Source: Merluccius polli (lineage: Eukaryota; Chordata; Actinopteri; Gadiformes; Merlucciidae). Taken from it: a DNA stretch of 64,000 nucleotides. The stretch covers positions 1 through 64,000 of the forward strand of contig JAOPHQ010003984.1 of NCBI GenBank assembly GCA_030340625.1, in the 5' to 3' direction. Positions within the stretch are counted from its first letter, which is position 1. The number at the start of each line of letters is the position of its first letter. Positions 20,951-31,900 of the stretch are shown in pieces. Both the position numbers and the translations under genes were made by a program. The notes under the pieces were generated by a model. It was not told the DNA's origin, did not search any database, and saw only the letters and a list, made by a program, of their open reading frames with translations.

Positions 20951-22494
20951 ATGAAAAAACTGCGTAAAACTTTAACTACAGATAATCTTATAGAATACCA
21001 AAGAAAAAAGGCTCTTGCTAGGAAAGTAATTAAAGAGGTTAAAAGGGAATCTTGGAGGCAGTTTTGCTCCACTATTGGAAGGGAAACTAGATTAGATGAA
21101 ATGTGGATGATGGTAAAAAAGATGTCAGGTAGATATAAACCAGCAAGTATTCCTGTGCTAATTGATGAAACAAATCTTAAAGCTTTATCAGATAAGGAAA
21201 AGGCTAATATGTTGGGAAAATGTTTTGCTGATATACATAAAGGAGATCATTTAGACGATTGTTTTAAAAAAAGGAAAGAGGACATTTTAAAGGTAAATGA
21301 AGGTATATTAAATGCTAAACATGAAACCGAGTCTATACTTGATGATTACTTTAATATGTCAGAACTGAAAATGGCAGTAAATAACACAGGTTACTCCTCA
21401 CCAGGATGTGATAACTTGTGTTATGCTATGTTCAGGAAACTTCCTGAGGAAGCACTAGAAAACATTCTTGAGTTATTTAATGGAAGGAAAATTACCTAAG
21501 ATATGGAAAAAGGCTACAATTCTCCCATTTCCTAAACCAGGGAAAATGGTAAATGGACTGCATTTATATAGCGCTTTCTCAGAGGTATGACCAAAGCGCT
21601 TTACAATTATTGCCTCACATTCACCCATTCATACAGACATTCATACTCCGATGGCGGGTCAGCCATGCAAGGCAACAGCCAGCTCGCCGGGAGCAGTTAG
21701 GGTTGGTGTCTTGCTCAGGGACACCTCGGCACTTAGCTAGGAGTAGCCAGGGAAGCAAACTAGCAACCTTCCGATTACTAGGCAACCCGCTCTACCTCCT
21801 GCGCCACTGCCGCCCACGGAAAGATGCTGGTAATCCAGGTAATTACAGACCCATAGCACTAACGTCACACCTAGGAAAGCTTATGGAAAAATAGGTTGTG
21901 GGCCGTTTAAATTATTTTTTGGAAAAAAAATGCTTGCTTAAAAGTTACCAAACAGGATTTAGAAGAAGTAAATCAACAACAGATGCTCTTGTTAGATTGT
22001 GTAATGAAGTTGAAAAGTCTCTAGTCATGAAGGAGGTGATGGTAGCCGTTTTTCTGGACATAGAAAAAGCTTATAACACCATGTGGAGAGAGGGTCTATT
22101 AATTAAGTTGGAAAATATTGGAATAAGTGGGAGGATGTTTAATTTCATTTTGGATTTCTTATCTCAGCGTACTTTGAGGGTCAGAGTAGGTAATGAGTTA
22201 TCAAAAGAATATGTGGTGGAAAGTGGAATTCCTCAGGGGAGCGTTATCAGTCCCATCTTATTTAATATTATGATTAATGATTTATTTGAAAAAGGAGGCG
22301 AAGGTTTGTTGTATGCAGATGATGCTGTAGTATGGAAAAGAGGGCGGAATATTCCATACATTGTTGGAAGTTTACAAAAAGAAATAGAAATATTAGAACA
22401 ATGGGGAATAGATTGGGGATTTAAATTCTCTTTACCAAAGTCGAAGATAATGTTTTTTTTACTAAAAGGAAGGTTCCTGAGAATTTTAAAATAA
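20951..22494 (+). pseudogene. LINE reverse transcriptase, split by a SINE
   Basis: The N-terminal part (20951-21499) is a basic linker rich in Lys/Arg. The finger motif NYRPIALTS (about 21840) follows the SINE, and the palm motifs are FLDIEKAYN (about 22054), GIPQGSVISPILFN (about 22227) and YADD (about 22312). A stop at 21892-21894 and changes of frame break it. The reading around the SINE (PKPGK before and DAGNPGNYRP after) shows where the protein was cut. Confidence 0.82.
21549..21815 (-). mobile_element. tRNA-derived SINE with L2-type tail
   Basis: On the minus strand it begins GGGCGGCAGTGGCGCAGGAGG (pol III A-box region) with a degenerate B box near GGTTGCTAGTTTGC, and ends with AAAGCGCTATATAAATGCAG, the tail shared with L2-type LINEs. 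It sits inside the LINE reverse transcriptase. The flanks GGGAAAATG and CGGAAAGATG look like an imperfect target duplication. A cleaner copy is at 39387-39660. Confidence 0.82.
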
Positions 22495-23621
22495 TGTTAT
22501 ACAATCAGCAACTGGAAAGAGTGAATAAGTTTAAATATCTTGGAATGTACATGGATGAAAGATTGACATGGAAACATCATATAGTACATATAGAATCTAA
22601 ATGTAAAAAAGTGTTAAATCTTATGAGGATGATTTCTGGGCAGCAATGGGGAGCAGATAAACAATCATTAATGAACATCTACAAAGCATTAATCAGATCA
22701 ACTTTAGATTATGGATGCATAGTTTACAGTTCTGCATGTTCAACATCTCTCAAGAAACTTGATAGAATTCAATTTAAAGGTTTAAGAATTGCATTAGGAG
22801 CGTTTAAAACAACTCCTACTTGTGCTTTATTAGTTGAAGCTGAAGAAACCCCACTTAAGTTAAGATTTGATAAACTGTCCTTAACATATTGGGTGAGACT
22901 GAAAGGAAGTGTAAATAATCCTGCCTTAACAGTCCTTAATGAATGTTGGGAATACCATTCAAAGAGATCAGGTTTTGGGTGGCACATTAAAAATACAGCA
23001 GGAGAGTATGGAGTTATAGATTTCAAGTTTAGCCATGCTCTAGTGTTGAGTTCAGTTCCTCCATGGATGCTGCCTGTTCCATCCATAGATGTAGAACTGT
23101 TGAGTGAAAAATCAAAACAACCTAATGAAGCAAGCCTTGCAGAATGCAGCCAAAGACATCTTCTGACTAAATATTATGGTTTTATTAAAATATTTACAGA
23201 TGGGTCAAAAGATCCTCAAGATGGTCACTGTGGAGTTGGGATTTATATTCCTGCATTTAATAAGAAATATGGCTATAGATTGAATAATTTCCTATCCATA
23301 TATTCTATAGAGTTAACTGGAATTATAACTGCATTGAGGTGGATTGAAGAGATCAAACCACTTCGATCTGTCATATGTTCTGACTCTTTGGCAGTGTTAA
23401 CCAGTTTTGAAACAGGTAAATCAGTTAGAGAGGACTTGGTAATAGAGGCTAGACATATCTTATTGAATTTAAAGAGCCTTGGAATATTGGTTCAGTTTTG
23501 TTGGGTTCCAGCACATGTAGGGATTAAAGGGAATGAAGTGGCTGACAAAATAGCTAAGGATATGCTGGAAAAAGAACATAGGAATCAATATTTCAATGGG
23601 GAAGGGAGAAGCCAAATCTAA
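22494..23621 (+). pseudogene. LINE thumb and RNase H
   Basis: An open frame of 375 codons. Its first half is the RT thumb and connection (KYLGMYMDERLTWKHHI). The second half is RNase H with IFTDGSKD, SIELTGIITALRW, CSDSLAVL and WVPAHVGIKGNEVAD, giving the D-E-D-D residues. It is open but is separated from the RT frame by a shift at 22494. Confidence 0.85.
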
Positions 23622-24033
23622 AATTAAATCAGAAGTTATGCTGAAATGGCAAAATGAATGGAATGTAGAGCACAATGCAAGGCATTACCACTCAATTCAG
23701 GAAAATGTAGGTTGGAGGAAAAGAATAACATTATGTAGTAACAGAAGGGAAGAGGTGGTGTATAGTAGACTAAGATTGGGTCATACAGGTCTTAATGGTA
23801 CGCTAAGGTTAATAGGGAAGAGTAATGGTTTATGTTCTGAATGTCATATTATAGAAGATGTTGATCATGTTTTATTTAATTGTAAAAGATACACAGAATA
23901 CAGGCAGCAATGGAAAGAAAGAGAGGCTGAAAATGAGATTGAGAACATCCTTAAGGAAGAAGGAATGCAGAGAGACATGATCAAATCCTTATTTAATTTT
24001 CTAAATGACACAGGTTTAATTAAAAGGATCTAG
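23596..24033 (+). pseudogene. LINE C-terminal Cys/His region
   Basis: The frame continues from RNase H after a shift near 23600. It ends with LCSECHIIEDVDHVLFNC, a Cys-x2-Cys...His...Cys pattern usual at the end of I- and R-type LINE ORF2 proteins. The stop at 24031-24033 is probably the true end of ORF2. Confidence 0.75.
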
Positions 24034-24085
24034 GATCCTGCCATTTTGTTTTGTTTTGTTTTGGTTTCCCTTTCTTTATCTTTAA

Positions 24086-25700
24086 AGGAGCTATATGTAA
24101 GAAATGTACTCAACGTAATCATAAAATGACCCTAATATGTCAATAGACATTGAGGAATCATGTTAATTTCAAGTATTTATGTCAGACATAATAGTAGTCC
24201 AGCCAGAATATTTAATTTCAAACGCAATATTTCTGTGCCAGGAAAACTGTTTTGTTTTCATTTTGTGTTTTGGTCTGTTGCTCCACCTTCTGCCTAGCGT
24301 CCAATCGCGAAGTCAGTACTGTGTCGCCATCCGGGTTGCCAGATAGGCTGAGCTGCAGCCATTTACTGTATAAGGAAGGCTGTAGCTACAAATGTTTCGG
24401 GTCAGAAATGTCTGACGTTACTAAATGCATTCGTGAACATGTTTACATTGCACTATTAGCCTACCAAATATATTTTAGTTGGGTAATGAAAATGGTCCAT
24501 GTTTCCACTGGAGTGAGCTATTGCAGTATATCTTTAGAATTATATTTGGCTTATCGCCATTATTCAGTTTTTGCTAGAAAAACATGTTTGAAGCGAATCA
24601 TTGCGTCGTTGCCTCATGGGCGTGTTCACGAAGTCAGTATCGTTTGCTCAATGACTGTATGTAAGGATTTCACACCATTGAGGGTGCCATTTACTGCACA
24701 CCGACTGCAGTGTGGATGATAATAAAACAGCGGTCAGAGCTGGCGTGTGTGTCCTTGGGGGCTGCTCTATTCGGACACATTACTATGAAGCCCCGGTGAC
24801 GGTGTGGGAGTGCGGATGATAATAAAACAGCGGTCAGAGCTGGCGTGTGTGTCCGACAGGGCTGCTCTATTCGGACACATTACTATGAAGCCCCGGTGAT
24901 GGTCTGGAAGTGTGGATGATAATAAAACAGCGGTAACATGTGTGTGTGTCCGAGAGGGCTGCTCTATTCGGACACATTACTATGAAGCCCCGGTGATGGT
25001 CTGGAAGTGTGGATGCTAATAAAACAGCGGTAACAGCATGTGTGTGTGTCCGAGAGGGCTGCTCTATTCGGACACATTACTATGAAGCCCCGGTGACGGT
25101 GTGGGAGTGCGGATGATAATAAAACAGCGGTCAGAGCTGGCGTGTGTGTCCGACAGGGCTGCTCTATTCGGACACATTACTATGAAGCCCCGGTGATGGT
25201 CTGGAAGTGTGGATGATAATAAAACAGCGGTAACATGTGTGTGTGTCCGAGAGGGCTGCTCTATTCGGACACATTACTATGAAGCCCCGGTGATGGTCTG
25301 GAAGTGTGGATGCTAATAAAACAGCGGTAACAGCATGTGTGTGTGTCCGAGAGGGCTGCTCTATTCGGACACATTACTATGAAGCCCCGGTGACGGTGAT
25401 GCAGTTGGTCAATATTATCAGGGATCTATGCAAGGCAAGTGTATTTGTATAGCACACTTCATACACAGAGGCAATTATATGTTCTTTACCTAAATAAAAG
25501 CAAAGAACAGTATGTAAAACACTTGTCATGGTTGCTCCTTCTAGTAGACGCAGTGTTGTGTTGAGTAATCCGGGAACGGGGAATCTGGCAACCGCTACTC
25601 TGGGGGGGGAGGGGGAGGGAGTACCACGCTGTACAGTATTTACAACGTGGTTGCAATAACAGTTTTGGCCAGAGAGGACGCAATCCTACATATAGTTCCT
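24086..25700. mobile_element. TTAA-flanked MITE with internal minisatellite
   Basis: The ends AGGAGCTATATGTAAGA and the complement of TCCTACATATAGTTCCT are inverted, and TTAA lies on both sides (24082-24085 and 25701-25704). It sits in the 3' region of the I-type LINE. A TTAA target is shared by piggyBac and Kolobok; with no transposase present I cannot choose. The interior includes the 24712-25400 array and a G-rich patch near 25603. No coding region is supported. Confidence 0.75.
24712..25400 (+). repeat. Minisatellite, about 99-bp unit in a 297-bp higher-order repeat
   Basis: Seven units each contain AATAAAACAGCGGT, GTGTGTGTC, GGGCTGCTCTATTCGGACA, CATTACTATGAAGCCCCGG and a GTCTGGAAGTGTGGATG-type link. 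The three-unit block starting at 24811 is repeated from 25108 with, as far as I can read, no change, a 297-bp period. The unit is related to the one at 15317-15690. Confidence 0.9.
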
Positions 25701-25831
25701 TTAACACTGACATTTAGATTACCAAGATAGTGCCAAGTCCCTTTGCACACTCCTGTACAGTTGGTGGCGGTATGCACCAAAGAGTTGTAATCTGCCAATA
25801 AACTAAAGAAGAAGAAGAAGATTCAGCGTCC

Positions 25832-26689
25832 TGGACCGGCCCACCACTGGACCGCCCCCCCCCCTCCCCCTGGCCGGGCCGGGGGGGAATGCTCCCAGTC
25901 CAGGGTCGGACCAGGACCCTGAATGCTCCCAGTCGGGGATTGGGATTGCGATCGGGATTGTTGGGGGGGGGGGCGATCGGGATTGTTGCGGGGGGGCGAT
26001 CAGGATTGTTGAGGGGGGCGGTCGGGATTGTTGAGGGGGGGGGTGGTCGCGTGGGACCCGTGACCCGCGTCTTTGAGGTTTACACCCGCGACTCCGTTTT
26101 TAAAACAGCCCAATTTGGCGAGAAAACCGTGAAGCTTGCAACCCTGCATCACCGTCACCTTCGCCGTACTGGCAGCGGTGTGGAAGTCTCCAAATAATTC
26201 CAATTTATGTATTTTTTATAACCAGGAAATGTCCTTGTTGGTAGGTACAACTCGCTATTTTACGTTGAACTGTAATCCCGTGTTCACGAAAACGTATACT
26301 GTCAACGTACCCTTGGGCATTACGTCAGTTCACAACGTTTTGCTGGCAGGAACGATCTATATCCGCGTAACATCTAAACTAAAGCTCATATGCATTCTCT
26401 GAATCAAGATTGTGAACATAAAGTACACATTTCTCGCTAAAAATGTTATCAAAAAACCTGAAGATACAGAAACGGCCCTAAAATGTAGCATTTTACACGG
26501 CTGGCCGCCATCTTTCTTCTGTGCTGAATTAAGAAACTTGAAAGTCACGTGGTGCGGGTGCAGTCTCCACTCTTTACAATGGAACGTTGACATATAACGT
26601 ATTTTGGCCCTGAAACGTTGACTGAGCTACGTATCCGTCGTTCGTAGAAGAGTACTCTGAGAACGTTTTTCTCTGGCGACTGGGTTGGA
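25832..26689. other. G/C-tract region without recognised genes
   Basis: From 25850 to 26050 the DNA is dominated by C- and G-runs with a GATYGGGATTGTTG motif repeated about five times. The rest to 26689 is mixed sequence with several AACGTT/ACGT words. This side flanks the CACTA-like fragment and may be its upstream part, but I recognise no further exons. The Gly-rich ORF at 25889-26197 is a by-product of the G runs. Confidence 0.5.
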
Positions 26690-26960
26690 ACGTTTGTGCT
26701 TAACTTTGAGAAACTTTATGGTGCTGCAAATGCTTCTTTTAATGTGCATTTATTAATGCACTTGGCAGCAAGCGTGCCCAACTGGGGACCACTGTGGGCA
26801 ACATCCACGTTTCCATTTGAATCATTTAATGGGACTTTGCTTAGGTTTTTCTGTGGAACAAGTATGTGCCAACACAAATAGTGAATAGATTTCTTCGGTG
26901 GAGGGGTCTCTCAACAAAAGCAGGGACTACAATGGCAAATGCTAATGACGGCATAAAGAC
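26690..26960 (+). pseudogene. CACTA/EnSpm-like transposon protein, first fragment (DUF4218-like)
   Basis: The frame reads FEKLYGAANASFNVHLLMHL then GPLWATSTFPFESFNGTL, matching the NVHLLxHL...GPLW...FxFExxNG pattern of DUF4218 in CACTA transposon proteins. An in-frame TAG occurs at 26880-26882. Reading on past it gives VNRFLRWRGLSTKAG and NANDGIKT, which stops where the L1 poly-T begins at 26961. The same frame resumes at 61342 (GIKTLFDKL), 34 kb away. Confidence 0.72.
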
Positions 26961-27474
26961 TTTTTTTTTTAAATTTGATTTATTTGTAGACATTTTAATA
27001 CAAGACTTAATGTTCAATAGTCCTCACAAATAAAAAGTGAGAAGATTACATAACAGACAGCCAAATGGTGAGGATACAAAATACAGCCCCCCACCCCCCT
27101 CCCATACCCAAATCAAACAGACAACTAAAGTAATTTGATACACAGACAGAAAGAAAACTAATAAGCAAACAAAAAAACAACAACTGGCTGTTAAATGCTT
27201 GCAGTGGCAGATAATATTGTAGAAAATGCTCATTCACACTATCCCATCTTCTCTGACCATTCAACTCTCTCACTCACGTCCACTCACATAGACAGACACA
27301 AACACACGCACATTCACTTGCATTAATTGAGCAATGTAAAGACCGTAAATAAGAAAACAAAAACGTATACATAATAAGAAAAAAACAATGTATATAAAAA
27401 AAACAATACATATACAAAAATAATAATAATAATAACAAAAAATAATAATAATTAAAACTGCGAGCAGTGTTGTG
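26961..27474 (-). other. 3' end of the L1 with poly-A tail
   Basis: On the minus strand this is the last part of L1, ending in the poly-A (poly-T at 26961-26970). It contains TAA/AAT microsatellite sequence (27417-27455) and AT-rich DNA. No conserved protein motif is clear. The array-type repeat copy G enters at 27475, next to GCAGTGTTGTG. Confidence 0.55.
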
Positions 27475-27589
27475 GGGGTCAAGCTGAATGGGACTCTATA
27501 AACTAATTTTGGTGGACAAACGTAATCGACTAGGGCCGCCATTTTGGAGCTGCCATACTCCTAGTTGTGTGGCAGCAGAAGACATAAGA

Positions 27590-29740
27590 TGGCACCAGAG
27601 CGCTGTGCAGAACATTCCTGCTCAAATCGGCGGACCATCGCAAACAGGGCTCAGGGGATTACTTTTCAGGAGGAGACAGTTTGTCATCGACAACCATCAT
27701 TCTGACTTGTTGTCATTGGTTGTGTCTGTGTTTCATAACCACATGGGCAAACTCGCCTCTCTTGAACTGAAACATTGCAGGCAATGTGTGATATTAACTG
27801 TGGGATGAGTTTTGTGGCCATTTGTAAGGCCGAGACAGGTTAGAAGCCCAGTTTACTATATTTTTGCCATTTCTGGAGGTGGCTTGCTCATGTTCACCAC
27901 TGTCAGGATCTGTCAAGACATGATGTATTGTGCTTCCAACCAGCCAAGGACTACAATGACTTGTGGACACTAAGCAGTGATGCTACCTCTACAGACCTGA
28001 TGTGCACTTTTCAGGGACAAACCAGGACACATGTTTCCTAACAAAATAGACAATTGCCTACTGCATCCCAGAACACTACTGTTAAGAGTGATATAAATAA
28101 TATGCATAATTTACAACTGTATTTAACACTTTCCACTTGTGATCCTTGTGATGTATTGTCTTTGTTTTGCATTTGGGATTGTTTTTGCTTTTGTGCATAG
28201 CAGTTTTGTTTGGCGAGAACAGTCATACAGTTGCTTCGGTGCATTATTTATTTTTAATTGGGATATACTTGCTGGTGTATGAAATGTATTTGTTTACAAG
28301 TAAAATGAAGTGGCACAAAGGGATGGTCTGACCATGCAGAGTAACTCTGTAAGACTGGAGAAAGCTGTCAAACACTATCAGACAGAAAACCTGTCTCAGC
28401 TTCTGAACCCAGAGGACATACAGCTTGAAAGTCATGGACTTTGCATTGCTGTTATTGCATCTTTTGTCATGGAAAACAGTACCAATATGTGAGTATCTAT
28501 TTTCTTTTTCATCTTTGTACATTACATATGACATTGACATTATTCTGCCTGTGCAGCCTGTTGACCAGAGCCTCTTTACACTTATACACCTTTTTCCGCA
28601 GTGGTGCTGGTTCAACATTATCAGTTTCCACCTGTGGTTGAACTGTGCAAGACCCCTATAAACTACAAACACCATACATGTAAGTAGTCTGTCAGAAACA
28701 CTCTTGTGAGATCAGATTATATGAGCATCCAGAAAGGGTTGTGGATTAAAAGGTACTCGTATGAATTGCATATAAACTGCAAAACACTGTTAATGTATGG
28801 TCATGCTTTGTTTTACCTACACAGCCTGCTGAGGGACAAATACACAGCCTGTTGCTGCTCATCTACCTTTTTCTCCAATGAAGCTCATCTATTTTCACCT
28901 ATGGTGCAGCCGTTCAGAAACAAATGGTAAGAATTACTCTTGTAAACTCTTCTCAGATGATATAAACATCAATGATATTCCTTTTTATTTTACAATTTTG
29001 ATGTTATGCAACTATATTTGGGAGGATGTCCATTTCTATACTGTGTCAATGAATGTAAATGTTTTTCTTGCCCGATGCAGGCTACTCAGGAACCTGTAAC
29101 AGTCAGAGAGCCTGTTAACATGCATCTAGCTTTTCCACCAGTAATGCTTCAATGTCATAAGCAACCTTCTGACATATTATTGGATTATTAATTTGAATGG
29201 CATATGCTTTAAATGGCTAAACACCGTTAACAAATGAACATGCTTTCTTCTGTCTACACAGCCGTCTGCATTTTACGTCGTTGGAGCTTGCTCAAGCTCA
29301 TCTATCTTCAGCTGTAGGTCAAACTTCCAAGACCCATCTGAACTACAAAAACGACTGCTGCTAGAAGTTTGACTGTCCATAATGGTCTTGTGAGAACATT
29401 TTCCTTCATTTTTTAAAGGTGTGTTATCAGCGTTCATGCACATTTTGGGAGGATGTATATTTCTAACTATGCACCACTAATGAATAGACATGCTATTACT
29501 GTTATCTACTCTTGAGTCACTGTGGACTTTTACAATAAGGGCATGTTTGGTTGTTATTTTGCCATTGCTTTTTTGTATGCAAACATACATGCACATTTTG
29601 GGAGGATGTACATTTCTAACTATGCACCACTAATGAATAGACATGCTTTTATCTTTAAAAGTTGTATATTAATGAATAAATGTCTTGTTTTCTTCTGCTT
29701 GAGCAACATGTTTATTGTTTTTCTGAATATACATCTACTC
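27590..29740. other. Internal region found only in the long copy
   Basis: Copy D joins sequences matching 27540-27585 and 29740-29960 directly, so the array copies lack this part. On the plus strand ATG at 27590 gives MAPERCAEHSCSNRRT, which resembles the start of a THAP finger (C-x3-C-x-N-R), and then breaks. Three diverged ~250-bp copies with AGCCTG and CTCATCTA words lie at 28540-29340. A ~220-bp near-duplicate holding TGCACATTTTGGGAGGATG lies at 29430-29760. I cannot assign a protein family with confidence. Confidence 0.35.
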
Positions 29741-30314
29741 TTGAGTCAGTGTGGACTTTTACAATAAAGGCATGTTTGGTTGTTATTTTGCCACTGTTTT
29801 GTATGCACACATTCAGTATAACTTGCATTTAACTTTGACCACCTATCATATTATGTTTAAACCCTGTCTATTTGCTTGTTTAGAGTGGCTTAAGAGAAAC
29901 TATGCTGTCTATCTCTTGGTAATAACCACAATAATTAAACTCTTCCTGATTTTTTTCTAGCATTGACTGACTGGGTCTTAATTTATCTGTGGTGCAATCA
30001 CAATTACCATCAGGATGAAGTGAACATACTGTGAACGCTCTTACTCAAATAAATGTTGACACAATTATGTAATGGCATCTTAGAGAGGAGTTGTGCGCAC
30101 ATCCCAAGACAATGTTTATGCTCCTGCTCCAGAATGACATTTATTTACTTAAAAACAAGGCAACGTTTCAATCCCATCGGATCTTCATCAGGCAATGAAA
30201 ACAGTGGGTGAGACGGCCTATATCACATGAAACCAAACAGGGCGCACCCAAAACGTTGCAATTGGCATAACATGCACCTAAAGCAGCTGGCTTACATGCA
30301 TTGCATAAAACCAC

Positions 30315-30436
30315 AGGCGGGTAGTCAGGCAGGCAGGGTTCGGCAACAGGCGGGTAGTCAGGCAGGGTTCGGCAACAGGCGGGTAGTCAGGCAGGGTTCG
30401 GCAACAGGCGGGTAGGCAGGCAGGGTTCGGCAAAAT
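30315..30436 (-). repeat. GC-rich minisatellite, displaced second array
   Basis: Four to five units of GGTAGTCAGGCAGGGTTCGG and CAACAGGC lie between CATAAAACCAC and AAATCAAGATTGG. In copies A-D those flanks are joined by a short unique sequence (TTGATTGTTATTGCTTTACG or close), so the array replaced about 13 bp here. The main array is a kilobase to the right. Confidence 0.8.
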
Positions 30437-31329
30437 CAAGATTGGGATTGGCCATCCCATAAATCGCATTCTTGCAATGTTTGGCACAGTATTGTAAATT
30501 ATATTTGATTTTCTATTTTCGTTTGACGTTCTAAGCACGTTTGGGTTGTCGTCGTGCAACTTGTAATATTGCATTAGTTTTGTCTAGGCAGACCAAACCT
30601 ATGCTCCTTCCCCATATTCTGTTTATCTAATGACCATTTGTGCAGGTAATGATGAAAAACTATTTCGATCCTTTGTGGTATGGTCGTCTCGGGCTATGAC
30701 TCGGAGAGTGGTAAACGTTAAATTCGTGGTTTATTCTAACAGACACAAGGTAAACAAGCATGTGTTGTAAAGGTGATTCATGAAGCATCTTATCCAGTAA
30801 GAATTCAGTTTATATTGGAAGTGGGCGAAATGGTAAATAAGCCACGCCTTCATTTTCTAATTTACCCAGGTAAACCTTCGGTCTGTCTTGGCTTTGGCAG
30901 AAATGGCATAGCGGCAATCTTTCTAATGTTTAACTCATCTACAAACTCATGAAACCATATATGGTGTTGTCCACTAGGTGGAGATGAAACCATTGATAAC
31001 TGGTGTTAGCTTGAAACACGTCATCAGAAGAAACAGACTCAATACATTTTCATCAATAACCAATTAGATTTGTTGGTTAAGTTCTATGTCTCGTATGTTT
31101 TAAAATTCCACTCGTGGCGTTGCTAGCATTGTTGATCTAGCTTGACGTCATTGTTGCATTCTACAAGCAGAACCGCCACACGAGTGGGGTGTTACCCTTT
31201 GATGAGCGCAACTAACATTGAAAATGGATTGTTGTTAGGGAACGGGACGAGTGGACCCAAACGCTGAACATAGGGAGGCGGAGACGGGATGAAAGACAGG
31301 GAATTTATTAAATAAAAGGCAATGGCAAA

Positions 31330-31900
31330 CGGCCAGGCTAGGCCGGCGGTAGTCAGGCAGGCGATGGGTCGGCAACAGGCGGGCAGTCCGGCAGGCGATG
31401 GGTCGGCAACAGGCGGGCAGTCCGGCAGGCGATGGGTCGGCAACAGGCGGGTAGTCCGGACTCCGGCAGGCAGGGGTTGGCAACAGGGGTCGGCAACAGG
31501 CGGGTAGTCAGGCAGGCAGGGTCGGCAACAGGCGGGTAGTCAGGCAGGCAGGGGTCGGCAACAGGCGGGTAGTCAGGCAGGCAGGGTTCGGCAACAGGCG
31601 GGTAGTCAGGCAGGCAGGGTTCGGCAACAGGGTTCAACAACAGGCGGGTAGTCAGGCAGGCAGGGTTCGGCAACAGGGTTCAGCAACAGGCGGGTAGTCA
31701 GGCAGGCAGGGTTCGGCAACAGGGTTCAGCAACAGGCGGGTAGTCAGGCAGGCAGGGTTCGGCAACAGGCGGGTAGTCAGGCAGGCAGGGTTCGGCAACA
31801 GGCGGGTAGTCAGGCAGGGTTCGGCAACAGGCGGGTAGTCAGGCAGGGTTCGGCAACAGGCGGGTAGGCAGGCAGGGTTCGGCAACAGACGGGTACTCGG
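31330..31900 (-). repeat. GC-rich minisatellite, main array of copy G
   Basis: About 17 units of 30-36 bp built on GGTAGTCAGGCAGGCAGGG and TTCGGCAACAGGC, with variants carrying CAGTCCGGCAGGCGATGGG near the left edge. Some units have an extra GGGTTCAGCAACAGG step. This is the largest array of the family in the window and the reverse complement of that at 10310-10545. ORFs in several frames on both strands are artefacts of it. Confidence 0.88.

Larger units (their letters stand above)
20239..25819 (+). mobile_element. I-type (Nimb-like) LINE, 5'-truncated, decayed
   Basis: It carries, in order, an AP-endonuclease remnant, reverse transcriptase, RNase H and a C-terminal Cys/His motif, then a 3' end with GGTGGCGGTATGCACC and an AAG repeat tail (AAAGAAGAAGAAGAAG). 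A 12-bp target duplication GATTCAGCGTCC lies at 20227-20238 and 25820-25831. RNase H within a LINE ORF2 points to the I group. The coding region is broken into at least six frames and is interrupted by a SINE; its 3' region holds a TTAA-flanked MITE. Confidence 0.85.

Noticed and set aside
21549..21815. tRNA gene
   Set aside because: The A-box and B-box belong to a SINE head with an L2-type tail; no intact cloverleaf or anticodon arm is supported.
24712..25400. CRISPR-like array of regular repeats
   Set aside because: Units are contiguous with no unique spacers, in a eukaryotic transposon.
25889..26197. Gly-rich protein
   Set aside because: It follows from G-runs and a GATTGTTG repeat, with no conserved domain.
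27270..27542. Membrane-type ORF on the minus strand
   Set aside because: The hydrophobic residues come from TAA/AAT microsatellite sequence in the L1 3' end.
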